A DNA stretch of 64,000 nucleotides from Fictibacillus terranigra (GTDB taxonomy: Bacteria > Bacillota > Bacilli > Bacillales > Fictibacillaceae). The notes beneath the pieces are model-generated. The model made no database searches. It had not been told where the DNA came from and was given only the letters and a program-made list of their open reading frames with translations. The stretch spans positions 248,001 through 312,000 of the forward strand of contig NZ_JAUHLN010000004.1 of assembly GCF_030412265.1 (NCBI RefSeq), read 5' to 3'. Below, one piece after another: positions 8,318 through 17,245 of this stretch. Each line of letters opens with the position of its first letter. The first letter of the stretch is position 1. Position numbers and translations under genes: made by a program.

Positions 8318-8746
8318 ATGAAAGAATTAATTACAGAATGCTTGCTGCCATACCCAATTGAAGCAGTATGGAGCGTGATTGCTGATACAAAAACACATTC
8401 CTTATGGAACCCGCAGATCGTTTCTGTAAACGGGGAATGCAGAATAGGAAGCTGCCTGTCGGTTCGTGTAAAATCACCGATCGGCCACGGGATCCCTTTT
8501 CGTTTTAAAGCGAAAGTACTGGATTTTGAACCGAACAGAAAACTGGCGTGGACGGGCGGAATATCCGGTTTCTTGACCGGTTATCATTACTGGGAGCTGA
8601 CAGACCTCGGTGATATGACCAAAGTGGTCCAAGGAGAGCGGTTTAATGGTTTATTTACCGCTTTTTTGTCAACAAAGAGAATGGAAGCGATGCGACCGGC
8701 CTATGAATCAGCCAATAGTGGGTTAGAAAGCTTTTTGAAACGCTAG
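8318..8746 (+). CDS. SRPBCC-family protein
   Basis: A 142-residue protein with the START/Bet v 1-like SRPBCC fold. It opens with an N-terminal strand (ITECLLPYPIEAVWSVIAD), then the helix-grip pattern with NPQIVSVNGECRIG and KVLDFEPNRKLAWTG, and a C-terminal helix. Such proteins bind hydrophobic ligands or act as polyketide-cyclase-like enzymes; the ligand is unknown. It lies 14 bp after the M15 peptidase gene with its own GAAAGGG site and is probably co-transcribed with it and the following gene. Confidence 0.82.
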   Translation: MKELITECLLPYPIEAVWSVIADTKTHSLWNPQIVSVNGECRIGSCLSVRVKSPIGHGIPFRFKAKVLDFEPNRKLAWTGGISGFLTGYHYWELTDLGDMTKVVQGERFNGLFTAFLSTKRMEAMRPAYESANSGLESFLKR

Positions 8747-8776
8747 AACTAAAATGATTAACAGAGGGAAGTTACG

Positions 8777-10033
8777 ATGGAAAAAAAGGAAAAAAAATCG
8801 AAATACTTTGCGGAAATTTCATTAGGAGTGATGGGGGCAGGGTTTCTCGGAAGCATTCCCTTTCAGGATTCTTTTGTTGGAGAATTGCTGCAGGGGGGAT
8901 TTGAGGCAGGACTCGTAGGGGGACTGGCCGATTGGTTTGCTGTAACGGCTCTCTTTCGCCATCCTTTGGGCATACCGATCCCTCACACGGCATTACTTCC
9001 AAAGAACCGTGACAGGATGATGAAAGCTATTGTATCCATGCTTGAAAATGATTGGCTGACAAAAGAAAGTATTCAGGGGAAAATCCAGCAAATCCAAATT
9101 ACAGATAAACTCATTCAAATGGCAGAGAAAGAATTGGATTCGGATACCTTTCATAAGGCGGTTGGAAATTTTCTTAACCAGGCGATACGCCATATTCAAC
9201 CGGAAAAACTGGCTCCGTATATTGAAAAGGAGCTAAAGGCTTATCTTCGTTCTCTTGATGCAGCAGGCTTTCTTCAGTCCTTGATTAATAACGCCCTCGA
9301 CAGAAACCTGCAGGATCGAGCATTCGATTATATTCTGGCTGAGACTGAAAAGTGGATGGCAAAAGAAGACACTAAACGAAAAATCGGCAAAATGGCGAAA
9401 CAGCTGCTGGATAATACGGAGGCCGATGGTTTTATAAAGATGGCCCTTCAATCGTTCAGCAATTTTATCAATGAAGAGAAGCTGGGGAATATCCTTCAAC
9501 CCTTTTTTCTTAAAAGGATCATTTTATTGCAAGAAGCAGATAATCCTTACCGGCATTTAATCCTTAATCGAATTCGCACTGAGTTGGAAAATGTACAAGA
9601 TCGGGAAAATCTGGCGGTTGAACTCAATGAATGGAAAGATAATATGGTCGATTCGTGGAGTCCTGCAGATCAAATTACCAATATTTTGGGGCAGGTTCAG
9701 AAGAAGTTGCTGCTGCTGAGCCAGGATGAAGAATTTGTCGATGAGTATGTGATTTCATTCATTAGAGATCTCATCGAGCGAACAAAAAATGACCCTGAAA
9801 AAATGAGCAGCATTGAACGGTGGCTGCAGCTTCAAATTTCCACTCTGATTGAAAGCAACCATTCCCGAATAGGCAATCTTGTGAAAGAAAACCTTGATAA
9901 ACTGGATAATGAAACACTGATCGATATGATGGAAAATAACGTGGGCAAAGAACTACAGTGGATAAGGGTCAACGGAGCCATTTGCGGGTTCTTGATAGGA
10001 CTTGTCTTAACCACATTTAAGGCTCTTATCTAA
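8777..10033 (+). CDS. DUF445-family membrane-associated protein (YjiN-like)
   Basis: A 418-residue DUF445 protein. It has an N-terminal hydrophobic hairpin (EISLGVMGAGFLGS and QGGFEAGLVGGLADWFAV), the family's signature LADWFAVTALFRHPLGIPIPHTA, a long helical middle, and one C-terminal membrane segment (INGAICGFLIGLVLTTF-like). Related Bacillus proteins include YheB and YjiN homologues, some of which are linked to spore integrity or sigma-F/G regulons; no enzymatic role is known. AGAGGGAAG lies before the ATG. A strong hairpin shared with the convergent gene follows. Confidence 0.85.
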   Translation: MEKKEKKSKYFAEISLGVMGAGFLGSIPFQDSFVGELLQGGFEAGLVGGLADWFAVTALFRHPLGIPIPHTALLPKNRDRMMKAIVSMLENDWLTKESIQGKIQQIQITDKLIQMAEKELDSDTFHKAVGNFLNQAIRHIQPEKLAPYIEKELKAYLRSLDAAGFLQSLINNALDRNLQDRAFDYILAETEKWMAKEDTKRKIGKMAKQLLDNTEADGFIKMALQSFSNFINEEKLGNILQPFFLKRIILLQEADNPYRHLILNRIRTELENVQDRENLAVELNEWKDNMVDSWSPADQITNILGQVQKKLLLLSQDEEFVDEYVISFIRDLIERTKNDPEKMSSIERWLQLQISTLIESNHSRIGNLVKENLDKLDNETLIDMMENNVGKELQWIRVNGAICGFLIGLVLTTFKALI

Positions 10034-10042
10034 GATAAATAA

Positions 10043-10091
10043 GGCTGGCTTAAAAGATCACAACCTGTGTCTTTTAGGCCAGCCTGTTTTT
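10043..10091. terminator. Bidirectional terminator with long stem
   Basis: Long stem GGCTGGCTTAAAAGA paired with TCTTTTAGGCCAGCC, extended by CACA/TGTG, followed by TTTT. It lies between convergent genes. Confidence 0.85.
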
Positions 10092-10734
10092 ATAGGTTTT
10101 TCAATGCTTCTCGAATCGATTGTTCGCCGGAAATCAGATCAAACGAGCGTTTAAATGTGTTTTCTTCCGTAAGTGCAGCCAAAACGGTTTGAGCGACATC
10201 CTCACGCGGGATGGAGGCCCGGCGAAGGTTCTCACTGGCTTCCACTTTGCCTGTGCCCGGCTCGTTTAATAGTCCGCCCGGCCTTACAATTGTATAGTTC
10301 AAGCTGCTGCTTTCGAGAATTTTATCCGCATAGTGCTTGGCCACATAATACGGCCGTATCTTTTCGTTCCAGTTTTCACGGTTGTGCGCCTGTAAGGCAC
10401 TGACCATCACAAAACGGCCGACCCCCGCCTGTTCAGCAGCTTCCACCATTTTAGCCGCACCGTCCAAGTCAACGAGGAGCGTTTTGTCAGAGCCTGTGCT
10501 GCCTCCGGATCCGGCAGAGAAAATAATGGCTTCGCTTCCTTTAACGGCTTCTGCAAGCTCAGATACACTGCCCTCCAAGTCAGCGACTACAGTTTCTGCT
10601 CCCAGCTTCTCCAGTTCGCCCGCCTGTTCAGGGTTTCGAATCATCGCCCGGACACTATGCTCTGAACTCCTGCCTAAGAGCTCAACCAATTTACGCCCAA
10701 TTTGCCCATTTGCTCCTACTAAAAAGACTTTCAT
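10090..10734 (-). CDS. yhfK: NAD(P)-binding SDR-family protein, YhfK-like
   Basis: A 214-residue atypical SDR with the dinucleotide motif GANGQIGRKLVELL at residues 7-20, then ADLEGSVSELAEAVKGSEAI and the active-site region YYVAKHYADKILESSSLNYT (Tyr and Lys present), ending with the NmrA-like IVRPGGLLNEPGTG. It matches B. subtilis YhfK in length and motifs. Members bind NAD(P)H and are often redox- or stress-linked; the substrate is not known. The ribosome-binding site GGAGAGTGTCGTT precedes the ATG. It is convergent with the DUF445 gene. Confidence 0.85.
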   Translation of the reverse strand: MKVFLVGANGQIGRKLVELLGRSSEHSVRAMIRNPEQAGELEKLGAETVVADLEGSVSELAEAVKGSEAIIFSAGSGGSTGSDKTLLVDLDGAAKMVEAAEQAGVGRFVMVSALQAHNRENWNEKIRPYYVAKHYADKILESSSLNYTIVRPGGLLNEPGTGKVEASENLRRASIPREDVAQTVLAALTEENTFKRSFDLISGEQSIREALKNL

Positions 10735-10844
10735 AACGACACTCTCCTTTTTCTATAGGATTGACAACTCACCTCAAAGTATTTCAAACAAGGATGCACC
10801 GTTCAAATTTCCTGCTCAAAAAAGGATATATGTAGGGTTCACAA

Positions 10845-11405
10845 TCAACTGCTAAAAATCTTCCTATACTTCCTTAACAACAGCAAAAACATAATCTCCG
10901 CCAAAAGGGAGAGCAGCAAGAACAAAACCGTGTAGGCTGTGACCAAAGTCCCAATGAAATTCATGGTGAAAGGCAGAGTGATGTTTAAAATAAGCATGAC
11001 AGCCATATAGGCAATCAACCGGTGTCTGGCTGATGCGCAGAGCTGTTGGTCACCCTTTCTCCTAGCGATATCCAAGAGAATATTAAAAACATAGAATACA
11101 AGAATCAGCTTTAGAATGGCGATGACTTGCGTATAGATTGGCCAGAAACTTAAATCAAACACTTTTTCTGCAGTGCTGCCCATTGAATTTTGCTGGATAA
11201 AGACGGCAGGGATTGATAGAAAGACCAGACCCAAGGCCAGATATTTAGCTTTTGCTACCGCCGGGCTGTCTTTTTTCAACATCACGATGCCAGAAAAGAC
11301 AAGGTAGTAGCCGGCAGGGTCAGGCAAAATATCAAGCGCTACAATATGAATCTCTATCAAGATCAATAGAAACCCCCAGAACATTTTGTGAAAACTCTCT
11401 CTCAT
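10845..11405 (-). CDS. Hypothetical multi-pass membrane protein
   Basis: A 186-residue protein with about five hydrophobic helices, starting with FWGFLLILIEIHIVALDILPDPAGYYLVF; the Asp-Pro-x-Gly-Tyr turn after helix 1 is the most distinctive feature. I do not recognise a named family. Its ATG overlaps the stop of the upstream gene by 4 bases, so the two form an operon and probably a functional pair: a soluble or anchored partner plus a membrane protein. Confidence 0.7.
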   Translation of the reverse strand: MRESFHKMFWGFLLILIEIHIVALDILPDPAGYYLVFSGIVMLKKDSPAVAKAKYLALGLVFLSIPAVFIQQNSMGSTAEKVFDLSFWPIYTQVIAILKLILVFYVFNILLDIARRKGDQQLCASARHRLIAYMAVMLILNITLPFTMNFIGTLVTAYTVLFLLLSLLAEIMFLLLLRKYRKIFSS

Positions 11406-12328
11406 TTCTCCCTGACTCCGTTTTTGGAAATGATGCGGTCAATATCATTCTGGCTGAGAACCGGCTTGAGGGTTACCCAAACATTAGAAACAGCAGGCTT
11501 TCCTTGACTTGTTCCATGAAGTTTAATCGAAAATTCACCAAACGCTGCTGTGTTTGGTTTTGATTTGGCCACAATCTCAAACCAATCCTTCTTTTTCAGG
11601 CGTATGCTGAACTTCTTATGTGGTGCGATCAACTGGAAACCATCATCATTCTTTTCGTTATGTTTCAGCCAGGAGGAAGGGCCATCACCGCTCAAATTAT
11701 TTTTTATTTGCACCAATGCTTTCTGATTTGTGTTTGCTTTCACAGAAACTAGTCTTTCCGTTTCTTTATCAAAGGGCAGACTGATACTTGTCAACGTAAT
11801 GGGCTTCAATGCCTGATAAATCGCGATGTCACTTAAATTGTCTGAGCTTGCAATCTGTTGCTCCAGAATTTTACCTTCTTTATACGTTTTATTGATCGTT
11901 ACTTCTCCGATGTCTGCTGTAAAGGTCTGGCCGTTATTCATGGCAACCTTTATTTTATTAAAAGAAAAAGCTTCTTTGTTGTTCATCTGTGAAAGCAGAT
12001 CCTCTAGTGAAACAGTAAACACTTTTAAATCCTGATGAGTGTATACCTGTTCAACGGGAGGAGTATTTTCGCCCGACATAAAATCATCCCGGGAGTAGGG
12101 AAACAATACAGCGTCCTTAATACGAACACTTTGCACGTCCTCCTTGTCATTACGGTTCGCCAAGTAATAGAACTTTAAATATTGTTTTCCATCATCAGAC
12201 GCTTCGTAGAAGTGTTCTAAAAAGATCGGATGCTCGATCTGCTTTGACTGATAATAAAAGGAGTTCCCAATCCAGCTTGCTGAAGAGATAATGATTCCTG
12301 CCCAAAGCCACCTTTCTTTCACATTCAT
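11402..12328 (-). CDS. Hypothetical membrane-anchored protein
   Basis: A protein of about 308 residues with one N-terminal membrane segment (WLWAGIIISSASWIGNSFYY) and a large beta-rich domain predicted outside the cell. No family is recognised. AGGGGGG immediately precedes the ATG at 12328; a GTG at 12322 gives better spacing, so the true start may be there. It overlaps the next membrane-protein gene by ATGA, which implies translational coupling. The pair sits alone on the minus strand between YhfK and the divergent SIMPL gene. Confidence 0.68.
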   Translation of the reverse strand: MNVKERWLWAGIIISSASWIGNSFYYQSKQIEHPIFLEHFYEASDDGKQYLKFYYLANRNDKEDVQSVRIKDAVLFPYSRDDFMSGENTPPVEQVYTHQDLKVFTVSLEDLLSQMNNKEAFSFNKIKVAMNNGQTFTADIGEVTINKTYKEGKILEQQIASSDNLSDIAIYQALKPITLTSISLPFDKETERLVSVKANTNQKALVQIKNNLSGDGPSSWLKHNEKNDDGFQLIAPHKKFSIRLKKKDWFEIVAKSKPNTAAFGEFSIKLHGTSQGKPAVSNVWVTLKPVLSQNDIDRIISKNGVREK

Positions 12329-12462
12329 CCCCCCTAAAATCACTCGTTCATTTTACCATATTAATGGGACTTATGGTTTATATTTCTAAATTCCCGACTC
12401 TGTTATGAACATGCTCTGTACCGCATACACTGTGATGTGACGAACAGTGGGGAGGGGCTTAG

Positions 12463-13125
12463 ATGTATTACAACAGGCCGGAATATACAACCGACCATAT
12501 GAGCAGCTTGATCAGAGTTACCGGTGAAGGTTCCGTATTCGCCGTACCTGATCAAGCCAAGCTTTCTTTAGGTGTAATTACAGAAAATAAAGATGTGAAC
12601 ACCGCGCAAAGGCAAAACAATGAAATTATGAGGAACGTCATTCAAGGTCTGTTAACGATGGGGATTCAAAACAAAGATATCCAGACCTCGCTCTATCGCA
12701 TTGAGCCGCAATATGTTTATGAGAACGGTCAGCAGAACCTTAAAGGCTATCAGGTAAACCATCAGCTTCAAATCACGGTTGAAGACGTAGGAGGAACGGG
12801 AGCTGTCATCGATAGGGCTGTCAGCCAGGGAGCGAATTCCGTTTCCTCCATCCAGTTTACGGTTTCTTCTCCTGATGCTTTTTATAACAGAGCCCTTTCG
12901 CTCGCCGTTAACAGTGCCCAGCAGAAGGCAATGGCTATATCTCGTGACCTTGGTGTCACGCTCAATCGCTTTCCTGTAAAAGTAACAGAGCTGTCAAAGG
13001 GCTTCCAGCCTGGGCCAGTCCCTTATCAGGGAGCGGTGCTTTCGCAGGGAAGTCCCGTGCCGGTCCAGACTGGCGAGAATGAGATTACGGCACGCATCGA
13101 GGCGGAATTTTTTTATACTCCATAA
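12463..13125 (+). CDS. SIMPL (DUF541) domain protein
   Basis: A 220-residue SIMPL/DUF541 protein. Typical elements are ITVTGEG-like IRVTGEGSVFAVPDQAKLS near residue 23, the central NEIMRNVIQGLLTMGIQ helix, and LKGYQVNHQLQITVED. The C-terminus EITARIEAEFFYTP ends the beta-sandwich. No signal peptide is obvious, unlike many periplasmic relatives. The founding member interacts with a kinase in NF-kB signalling; bacterial members such as BP26 form channel-like oligomers, but the role in Bacillus is unknown. GGAGGGG precedes the ATG. Confidence 0.87.
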   Translation: MYYNRPEYTTDHMSSLIRVTGEGSVFAVPDQAKLSLGVITENKDVNTAQRQNNEIMRNVIQGLLTMGIQNKDIQTSLYRIEPQYVYENGQQNLKGYQVNHQLQITVEDVGGTGAVIDRAVSQGANSVSSIQFTVSSPDAFYNRALSLAVNSAQQKAMAISRDLGVTLNRFPVKVTELSKGFQPGPVPYQGAVLSQGSPVPVQTGENEITARIEAEFFYTP

Positions 13126-13217
13126 AAAAACATAAATTTCAAAAGAAATGAGTTAGAATCTTATTGAAGGGATCTAGCTCTTTTTTAAATGCAGCTTTTA
13201 TAGGATGGAGGATGGAA

Positions 13218-14147
13218 ATGAGTTCACAGGAGCCCATTATCAGAGTAGAGCATCTCGTGAAACGCTATGGTGAGTTTACCGCTGTAAAGGGAGTTGACTT
13301 TGAAGTACATAAAGGTGAGGTGTTCGGGCTGCTCGGTCCGAATGGCGCCGGAAAAACGACCACGCTTGAAATGCTTGTCGGATTGAGAAAACCGGACAAA
13401 GGAACGGCCTGGATCGGTGAATTTGATATTAAGAAGCACCTGGAACGTGTAAAGGAAGTCATTGGAGTACAGCTTCAGTCTACGACGCTGTTTGAACTGC
13501 TCACCGTTGAAGAGATTTTGAAGATGTATGCCAGCTTCTATCCCAAGCATATATCCATCCCCGATCTCATCGAAGACATGATTTTATCCGATAAGCGTAA
13601 AAGCAGGATCAAGAGCTTATCGGGCGGCCAGAAGCAGAGGCTGGCGATCGCGCTGGCACTTGTACATGATCCATGGATTATTTTCCTGGATGAACCGACA
13701 ACTGGATTGGATCCGCAGGCTCGGCGTACATTGTGGGATATTATCCTGAATTTAAAAGAAAGAGGAAAGACGGTCATGCTGACAACCCACTATATGGATG
13801 AAGCTCATGTGCTCTGTGACCGGATCGCCATTATGGATCAGGGGCTGCTGATCGCGCTGGATACTCCGGGAAATCTGGTGAAGAACCTTCAGTCCGACAG
13901 CGCCGTCGAGTTCCGTTTGCCAGAAGGTGCCCCTGTACTTGATCTGAAAGAAATTGAAGGGGTTAAGCAGACAGGCAGCCATAAGGATACTCAAGTTCTC
14001 TATACCGATAATTTACAGCAGACACTGACCAGTCTGATTCAGACGGCTTCTGAAAAAGATTTGAAACTGACCGATCTGCAGACACGTACAGCAACATTGG
14101 AAGATGTGTTCATTCATATGACAGGAAGGAGCTTGAGAGAAGGATGA
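13218..14147 (+). CDS. ABC-2-type transporter ATP-binding protein
   Basis: A 309-residue ATPase of the drug/antibiotic exporter type (CcmA/DrrA/YfiL-like). Walker A GPNGAGKTT lies near residue 41, signature LSGGQKQRLAIA near residue 136, Walker B WIIFLDEPTTGLDP, and the switch histidine in TTHYMDEA. The C-terminal extension (QTRTATLEDVFIHMTGRSL) is typical of this subfamily. I prefer the ATG at 13218 with GGAGG at 13207-13211; upstream in-frame ATGs at 13164 and 13212 are less well placed. It overlaps the permease gene by 4 bases. Confidence 0.92.
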   Translation: MSSQEPIIRVEHLVKRYGEFTAVKGVDFEVHKGEVFGLLGPNGAGKTTTLEMLVGLRKPDKGTAWIGEFDIKKHLERVKEVIGVQLQSTTLFELLTVEEILKMYASFYPKHISIPDLIEDMILSDKRKSRIKSLSGGQKQRLAIALALVHDPWIIFLDEPTTGLDPQARRTLWDIILNLKERGKTVMLTTHYMDEAHVLCDRIAIMDQGLLIALDTPGNLVKNLQSDSAVEFRLPEGAPVLDLKEIEGVKQTGSHKDTQVLYTDNLQQTLTSLIQTASEKDLKLTDLQTRTATLEDVFIHMTGRSLREG

Positions 14148-15244
14148 AAGCATATTGGCAGCTGACGTTAGCTCAATTGCGTATTTTCATGCGCAACCGC
14201 CAAGTCTTGTTTTGGACACTCGCGTTTCCGATCTTCCTCATGATCATGCTCGGCTCTTTTCTTGGGAATGGGAACGGTGTATCGGTTACGATTGGCCTTG
14301 TGGATCAGGATCACTCTCCTCAATCCAAACAATTGGCGGCGATGTTGAAGAAGAACGAAGCGATATCGCTCGAGAAATCATCGAGTGAACAAGAGGCGCT
14401 CTCTAAACTGAAAAAAGGGGACGTCCAACTCGTTCTGCAGGTTCCGAAGGGCTATGATGAGGAGATGAAGACTGCGGCTAAAGGTGAAAAGCCGTTTACG
14501 CTTCCTGTATTTTATAATGAAACAAACATGGCTGTTTCGCAGGTTGGACAGCAGCTTGTATATAATGCGGTCGATGCCGTCAGCAAACAGCAGGCAGATT
14601 ATAAGCCATCGGTGGTCATCGATCCAAAAGGGGTAGAGGCACTGAATCTCCGTTATATCGATTTTCTTGTTCCGGGAATCGTAGCGATGATGATCATGAG
14701 CAATAACATGAACGGGGTAGCGGGCCAGATTGCGTCATGGCGCGAACGCGGTATTTTGCGGCGAATGCAGGGGACAACATTAAAAGCTCATACCTTTATC
14801 GCGGCACAGATTACTGCCAGGCTGATGCTGAACGGCTTGCAGGCGCTCATCGTTCTTGGTGTGGCTCGTCTTGTCTTTGATGTGGAAATCAAAGGATCGT
14901 GGCTGACGCTCGTCAGTTTTGTCATCTTGGGCACTCTTGCGTTTATGGCAATCGGATTTATTATTGCCGGGATTGCCAAAACACCTGAAAGCGCAGGCCC
15001 GATTGCCGGCTTCTTATCTTTTCCGATGCTGTTTTTGGGCGGCGTATTCTTCCCGATTAAAAATATGCCGGAATTTCTTCAGCCGATCGTGCATATCCTT
15101 CCGATAGCGCACTTAACGACAGCGATGAGAGAAACGATGAACGTGGGCGCTTCGTTTATGAACCTGGGATCTGAAGCCTTGATCCTCAGCTGCTGGCTCG
15201 TTGGCGCTTTTATCGCAGCGAGTCTGACGTTTAAGTGGGAATAG
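14144..15244 (+). CDS. ABC-2-type transporter permease
   Basis: A 366-residue ABC2_membrane_3-type permease. One N-terminal helix (QVLFWTLAFPIFLMIMLGSFLG) is followed by a large extracytoplasmic domain (residues about 45-170), then five helices ending with the LILSCWLVGAFIAASLTF segment. This YhgE/Pip-like architecture is typical of exporters of lipids, peptides or antibiotics. Its ATG overlaps the ATPase stop (ATGA). Substrate unknown. Confidence 0.92.
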   Translation: MKAYWQLTLAQLRIFMRNRQVLFWTLAFPIFLMIMLGSFLGNGNGVSVTIGLVDQDHSPQSKQLAAMLKKNEAISLEKSSSEQEALSKLKKGDVQLVLQVPKGYDEEMKTAAKGEKPFTLPVFYNETNMAVSQVGQQLVYNAVDAVSKQQADYKPSVVIDPKGVEALNLRYIDFLVPGIVAMMIMSNNMNGVAGQIASWRERGILRRMQGTTLKAHTFIAAQITARLMLNGLQALIVLGVARLVFDVEIKGSWLTLVSFVILGTLAFMAIGFIIAGIAKTPESAGPIAGFLSFPMLFLGGVFFPIKNMPEFLQPIVHILPIAHLTTAMRETMNVGASFMNLGSEALILSCWLVGAFIAASLTFKWE

Positions 15245-15271
15245 GAAATTTGAGTATAGGGGGTAAGCAGC

Positions 15272-15706
15272 ATGGAAAATCAAAACTTTAAAAACCATAC
15301 ACGGGTGGATCCGCTGTTTCATTACGTATTAACGCTCTTCGTGCTGGGGACTCTCGTAACGTCACTGGTTTACTTTTTCCGTGAATGGAGTGATGGAGGC
15401 AGCGTACTCCTCGCCTGTGTGCTGTTTTTGGCGGCAGGGTCAATTCTCATTCTCTATGTTCTTGTGAGAATGTATGCGCTGAAAGCCCAAGACCGGGCCA
15501 TACGAGCCGAAGAGAATCTGAGGCATTTTGTCCTGACCGGAAAACTCATGGATTCCAGGCTGTCCACAGGACAGATTGTTGCTTTGCGGTTTGCCGGTAA
15601 TAAGGAGATGCCTGCGTTAAGCCAGCGAGCTGCGGAAGAAGGCATGAATTCAAAAGAAATTAAGCAATCGATCAATGATTGGCGCGGGGACTATTACCGA
15701 ATATAA
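15272..15706 (+). CDS. DUF6526-family membrane protein
   Basis: A 144-residue protein that opens MENQNFKNHTRVDPLFHYV, characteristic of the small Bacillus family DUF6526. Two hydrophobic helices (VLTLFVLGTLVTSLVYFF and VLLACVLFLAAGSILILYVLV) are followed by a cytoplasmic amphipathic tail. Function unknown. It lies 27 bp after the ABC permease with its own GGGGGTAAGC site, so it may share the transcript. A terminator follows. Confidence 0.8.
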   Translation: MENQNFKNHTRVDPLFHYVLTLFVLGTLVTSLVYFFREWSDGGSVLLACVLFLAAGSILILYVLVRMYALKAQDRAIRAEENLRHFVLTGKLMDSRLSTGQIVALRFAGNKEMPALSQRAAEEGMNSKEIKQSINDWRGDYYRI

Positions 15707-15711
15707 GAGGG

Positions 15712-15736
15712 AGGCAGCCGTTTTGGCTGCCTTTTT
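15712..15736 (+). terminator. Rho-independent terminator
   Basis: Stem AGGCAGCC/GGCTGCCT, loop GTTTT, followed by TTTT; closes the ABC-DUF6526 transcript. Confidence 0.87.
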
Positions 15737-15751
15737 CATGGATCACCACAC

Positions 15752-15792
15752 AAAAAAAGATAGGAGAGGCATAAGGCCTGTTCCTATCTTTT
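15752..15792 (-). terminator. Rho-independent terminator of the citrate transporter gene
   Basis: On the minus strand, AAAAGATAGGAACAGGCC pairs with a near-complement ending CCTATC, followed by seven T. It starts 5 bases after the CitMHS stop codon. Confidence 0.82.
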
Positions 15793-15796
15793 GTAC

Positions 15797-17095
15797 TTAA
15801 AACGGGATAACGGATAAACCGAGAGCTACGAGTATCATTACACCCGTTGCACCACAAGCCCATTTCAGAAATCCTCTCTGAAGGTCCCCGAAGTCTTCGC
15901 CTACCATTCCGACTAATAGATAAGTAGATGGTACCAAAGGGCTTAATAGATGGACCGGCAATCCTAAAAGGGAAGCACGTCCGATCATGGCTGGATCAAT
16001 GCCGTATCCGGCAGCGGCTTTAGCGAGCAGTGGAAGCACCCCGTAATAAAAGGCATCATTGGACATGAAAAAGGTAAAAGGTGCAGAGATAATGGCTGTA
16101 ATAAGCGCAAAATGGGAGCCTAGTCCATCAGGTATGTGAGTAATCATGGAGTTGGCCATCGCATCCACCATTTTTGTACCGGAAAGAATACCTGTGAAAA
16201 TACCTGCAGCAAATACCATCGTGACGACAGATAAAGCATTATCAGCATAGTTCGCAATTCGTTCTTTTTGGTCACGGAGTTTAGGATAGTTCATTGTAAT
16301 CGCGATAGCAAAGCCTATCATAAATAATACGGTTGTCGGCAAAAGCTCTTTGATCAAGGCGACAAGAAGCAGGATGGTTAACAGATAGTTCACCACGATC
16401 AGTTTTGGACGCTTTAAGCTGACCGCGTCAGCATCAATAGCAGCTGCCTGCATGGCCATCGTGCTGTAATCAATTTCCGCTATACCGATGCGTCTGCGCT
16501 CTTTTTTTCCCAGAACATAGGACATGAACAGGACAAATATGACACCTCCGATCATGGATGGGATGACGGGAGTAAAGATATCAGACATTTCCAGTTTTAA
16601 GGCGGTCATGGCTCTGGCTGTAGGTCCGCCCCAAGGCAGGAGGTTCATGACCCCTGAAGCGGAAACAGCGATTCCTGCCAGGATGAGCGGCCTCATCCCG
16701 ATTCTTTTGTACAAAGGGAGCATGGCTGAGATGGTAATCATGTATGTTGTTGTACCGTCGCCGTCTAAAGAAATCAATAGAGCGAGCACTGCAGTACCGA
16801 TGGCGATCTTTACAGGATCTCCTTTTGCAACTTTTAAAATGCTTGAGATAATGGGATCAAATACACCGGCATCAATCATAATGCCGAAGAAAAGAATGGC
16901 AAACAGAATCATGATTCCTGTAGGCGCTACACTTTTTATGCCCTCAAGCGCCATCGGTCCGATTCCTTTGCCGAATCCGCCGATCAAGGCGAATGCTACA
17001 GGGACGACCATCAAGGCGATCATGGCGGTCAGGCGTTTGGTCATAATTAAAATCATGAATGTGAGTATCATCAAAAAACCTAATAATGCGAGCAT
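15797..17095 (-). CDS. CitMHS-family divalent metal-citrate/proton symporter
   Basis: A 432-residue polytopic transporter of the CitMHS family (CitM/CitH). About 11-12 hydrophobic segments span the protein; family motifs include LLISLDGDGTTTYMITISAMLPLYKR, and GVMNLLPWGGPTARAMTALKL. It takes up citrate complexed with a divalent metal by proton symport. The start at 17095 follows AGAGGTGAAG; an upstream in-frame ATG at 17134 would add 13 non-hydrophobic residues. A near-perfect CcpA cre lies at 17146. The upstream genes on the same strand encode a CitS/CitT-type two-component pair, which in B. subtilis activates citM in response to citrate. Confidence 0.9.
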   Translation of the reverse strand: MLALLGFLMILTFMILIMTKRLTAMIALMVVPVAFALIGGFGKGIGPMALEGIKSVAPTGIMILFAILFFGIMIDAGVFDPIISSILKVAKGDPVKIAIGTAVLALLISLDGDGTTTYMITISAMLPLYKRIGMRPLILAGIAVSASGVMNLLPWGGPTARAMTALKLEMSDIFTPVIPSMIGGVIFVLFMSYVLGKKERRRIGIAEIDYSTMAMQAAAIDADAVSLKRPKLIVVNYLLTILLLVALIKELLPTTVLFMIGFAIAITMNYPKLRDQKERIANYADNALSVVTMVFAAGIFTGILSGTKMVDAMANSMITHIPDGLGSHFALITAIISAPFTFFMSNDAFYYGVLPLLAKAAAGYGIDPAMIGRASLLGLPVHLLSPLVPSTYLLVGMVGEDFGDLQRGFLKWACGATGVMILVALGLSVIPF

Positions 17096-17145
17096 CGTCT
17101 TCACCTCTTTTATTTGTAAACTCAGTGTAAACAAAATATTCTGAA

Positions 17146-17161
17146 ATGAAAACGTTTACAA
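17146..17161. promoter_or_regulatory. CcpA cre site upstream of the citrate transporter
   Basis: ATGAAAACGTTTACAA matches the catabolite-responsive element consensus at all key positions. It lies 51 bases upstream of the transporter start, consistent with glucose repression as known for B. subtilis citM. Confidence 0.85.
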
Positions 17162-17245
17162 AATAAAGTTATTAAAGTACTTTAAATGGATTTCGTACAT
17201 AAAGTTCATGGAATAAAAAAAGGGGACAGCGCGCTCGCCATCCAC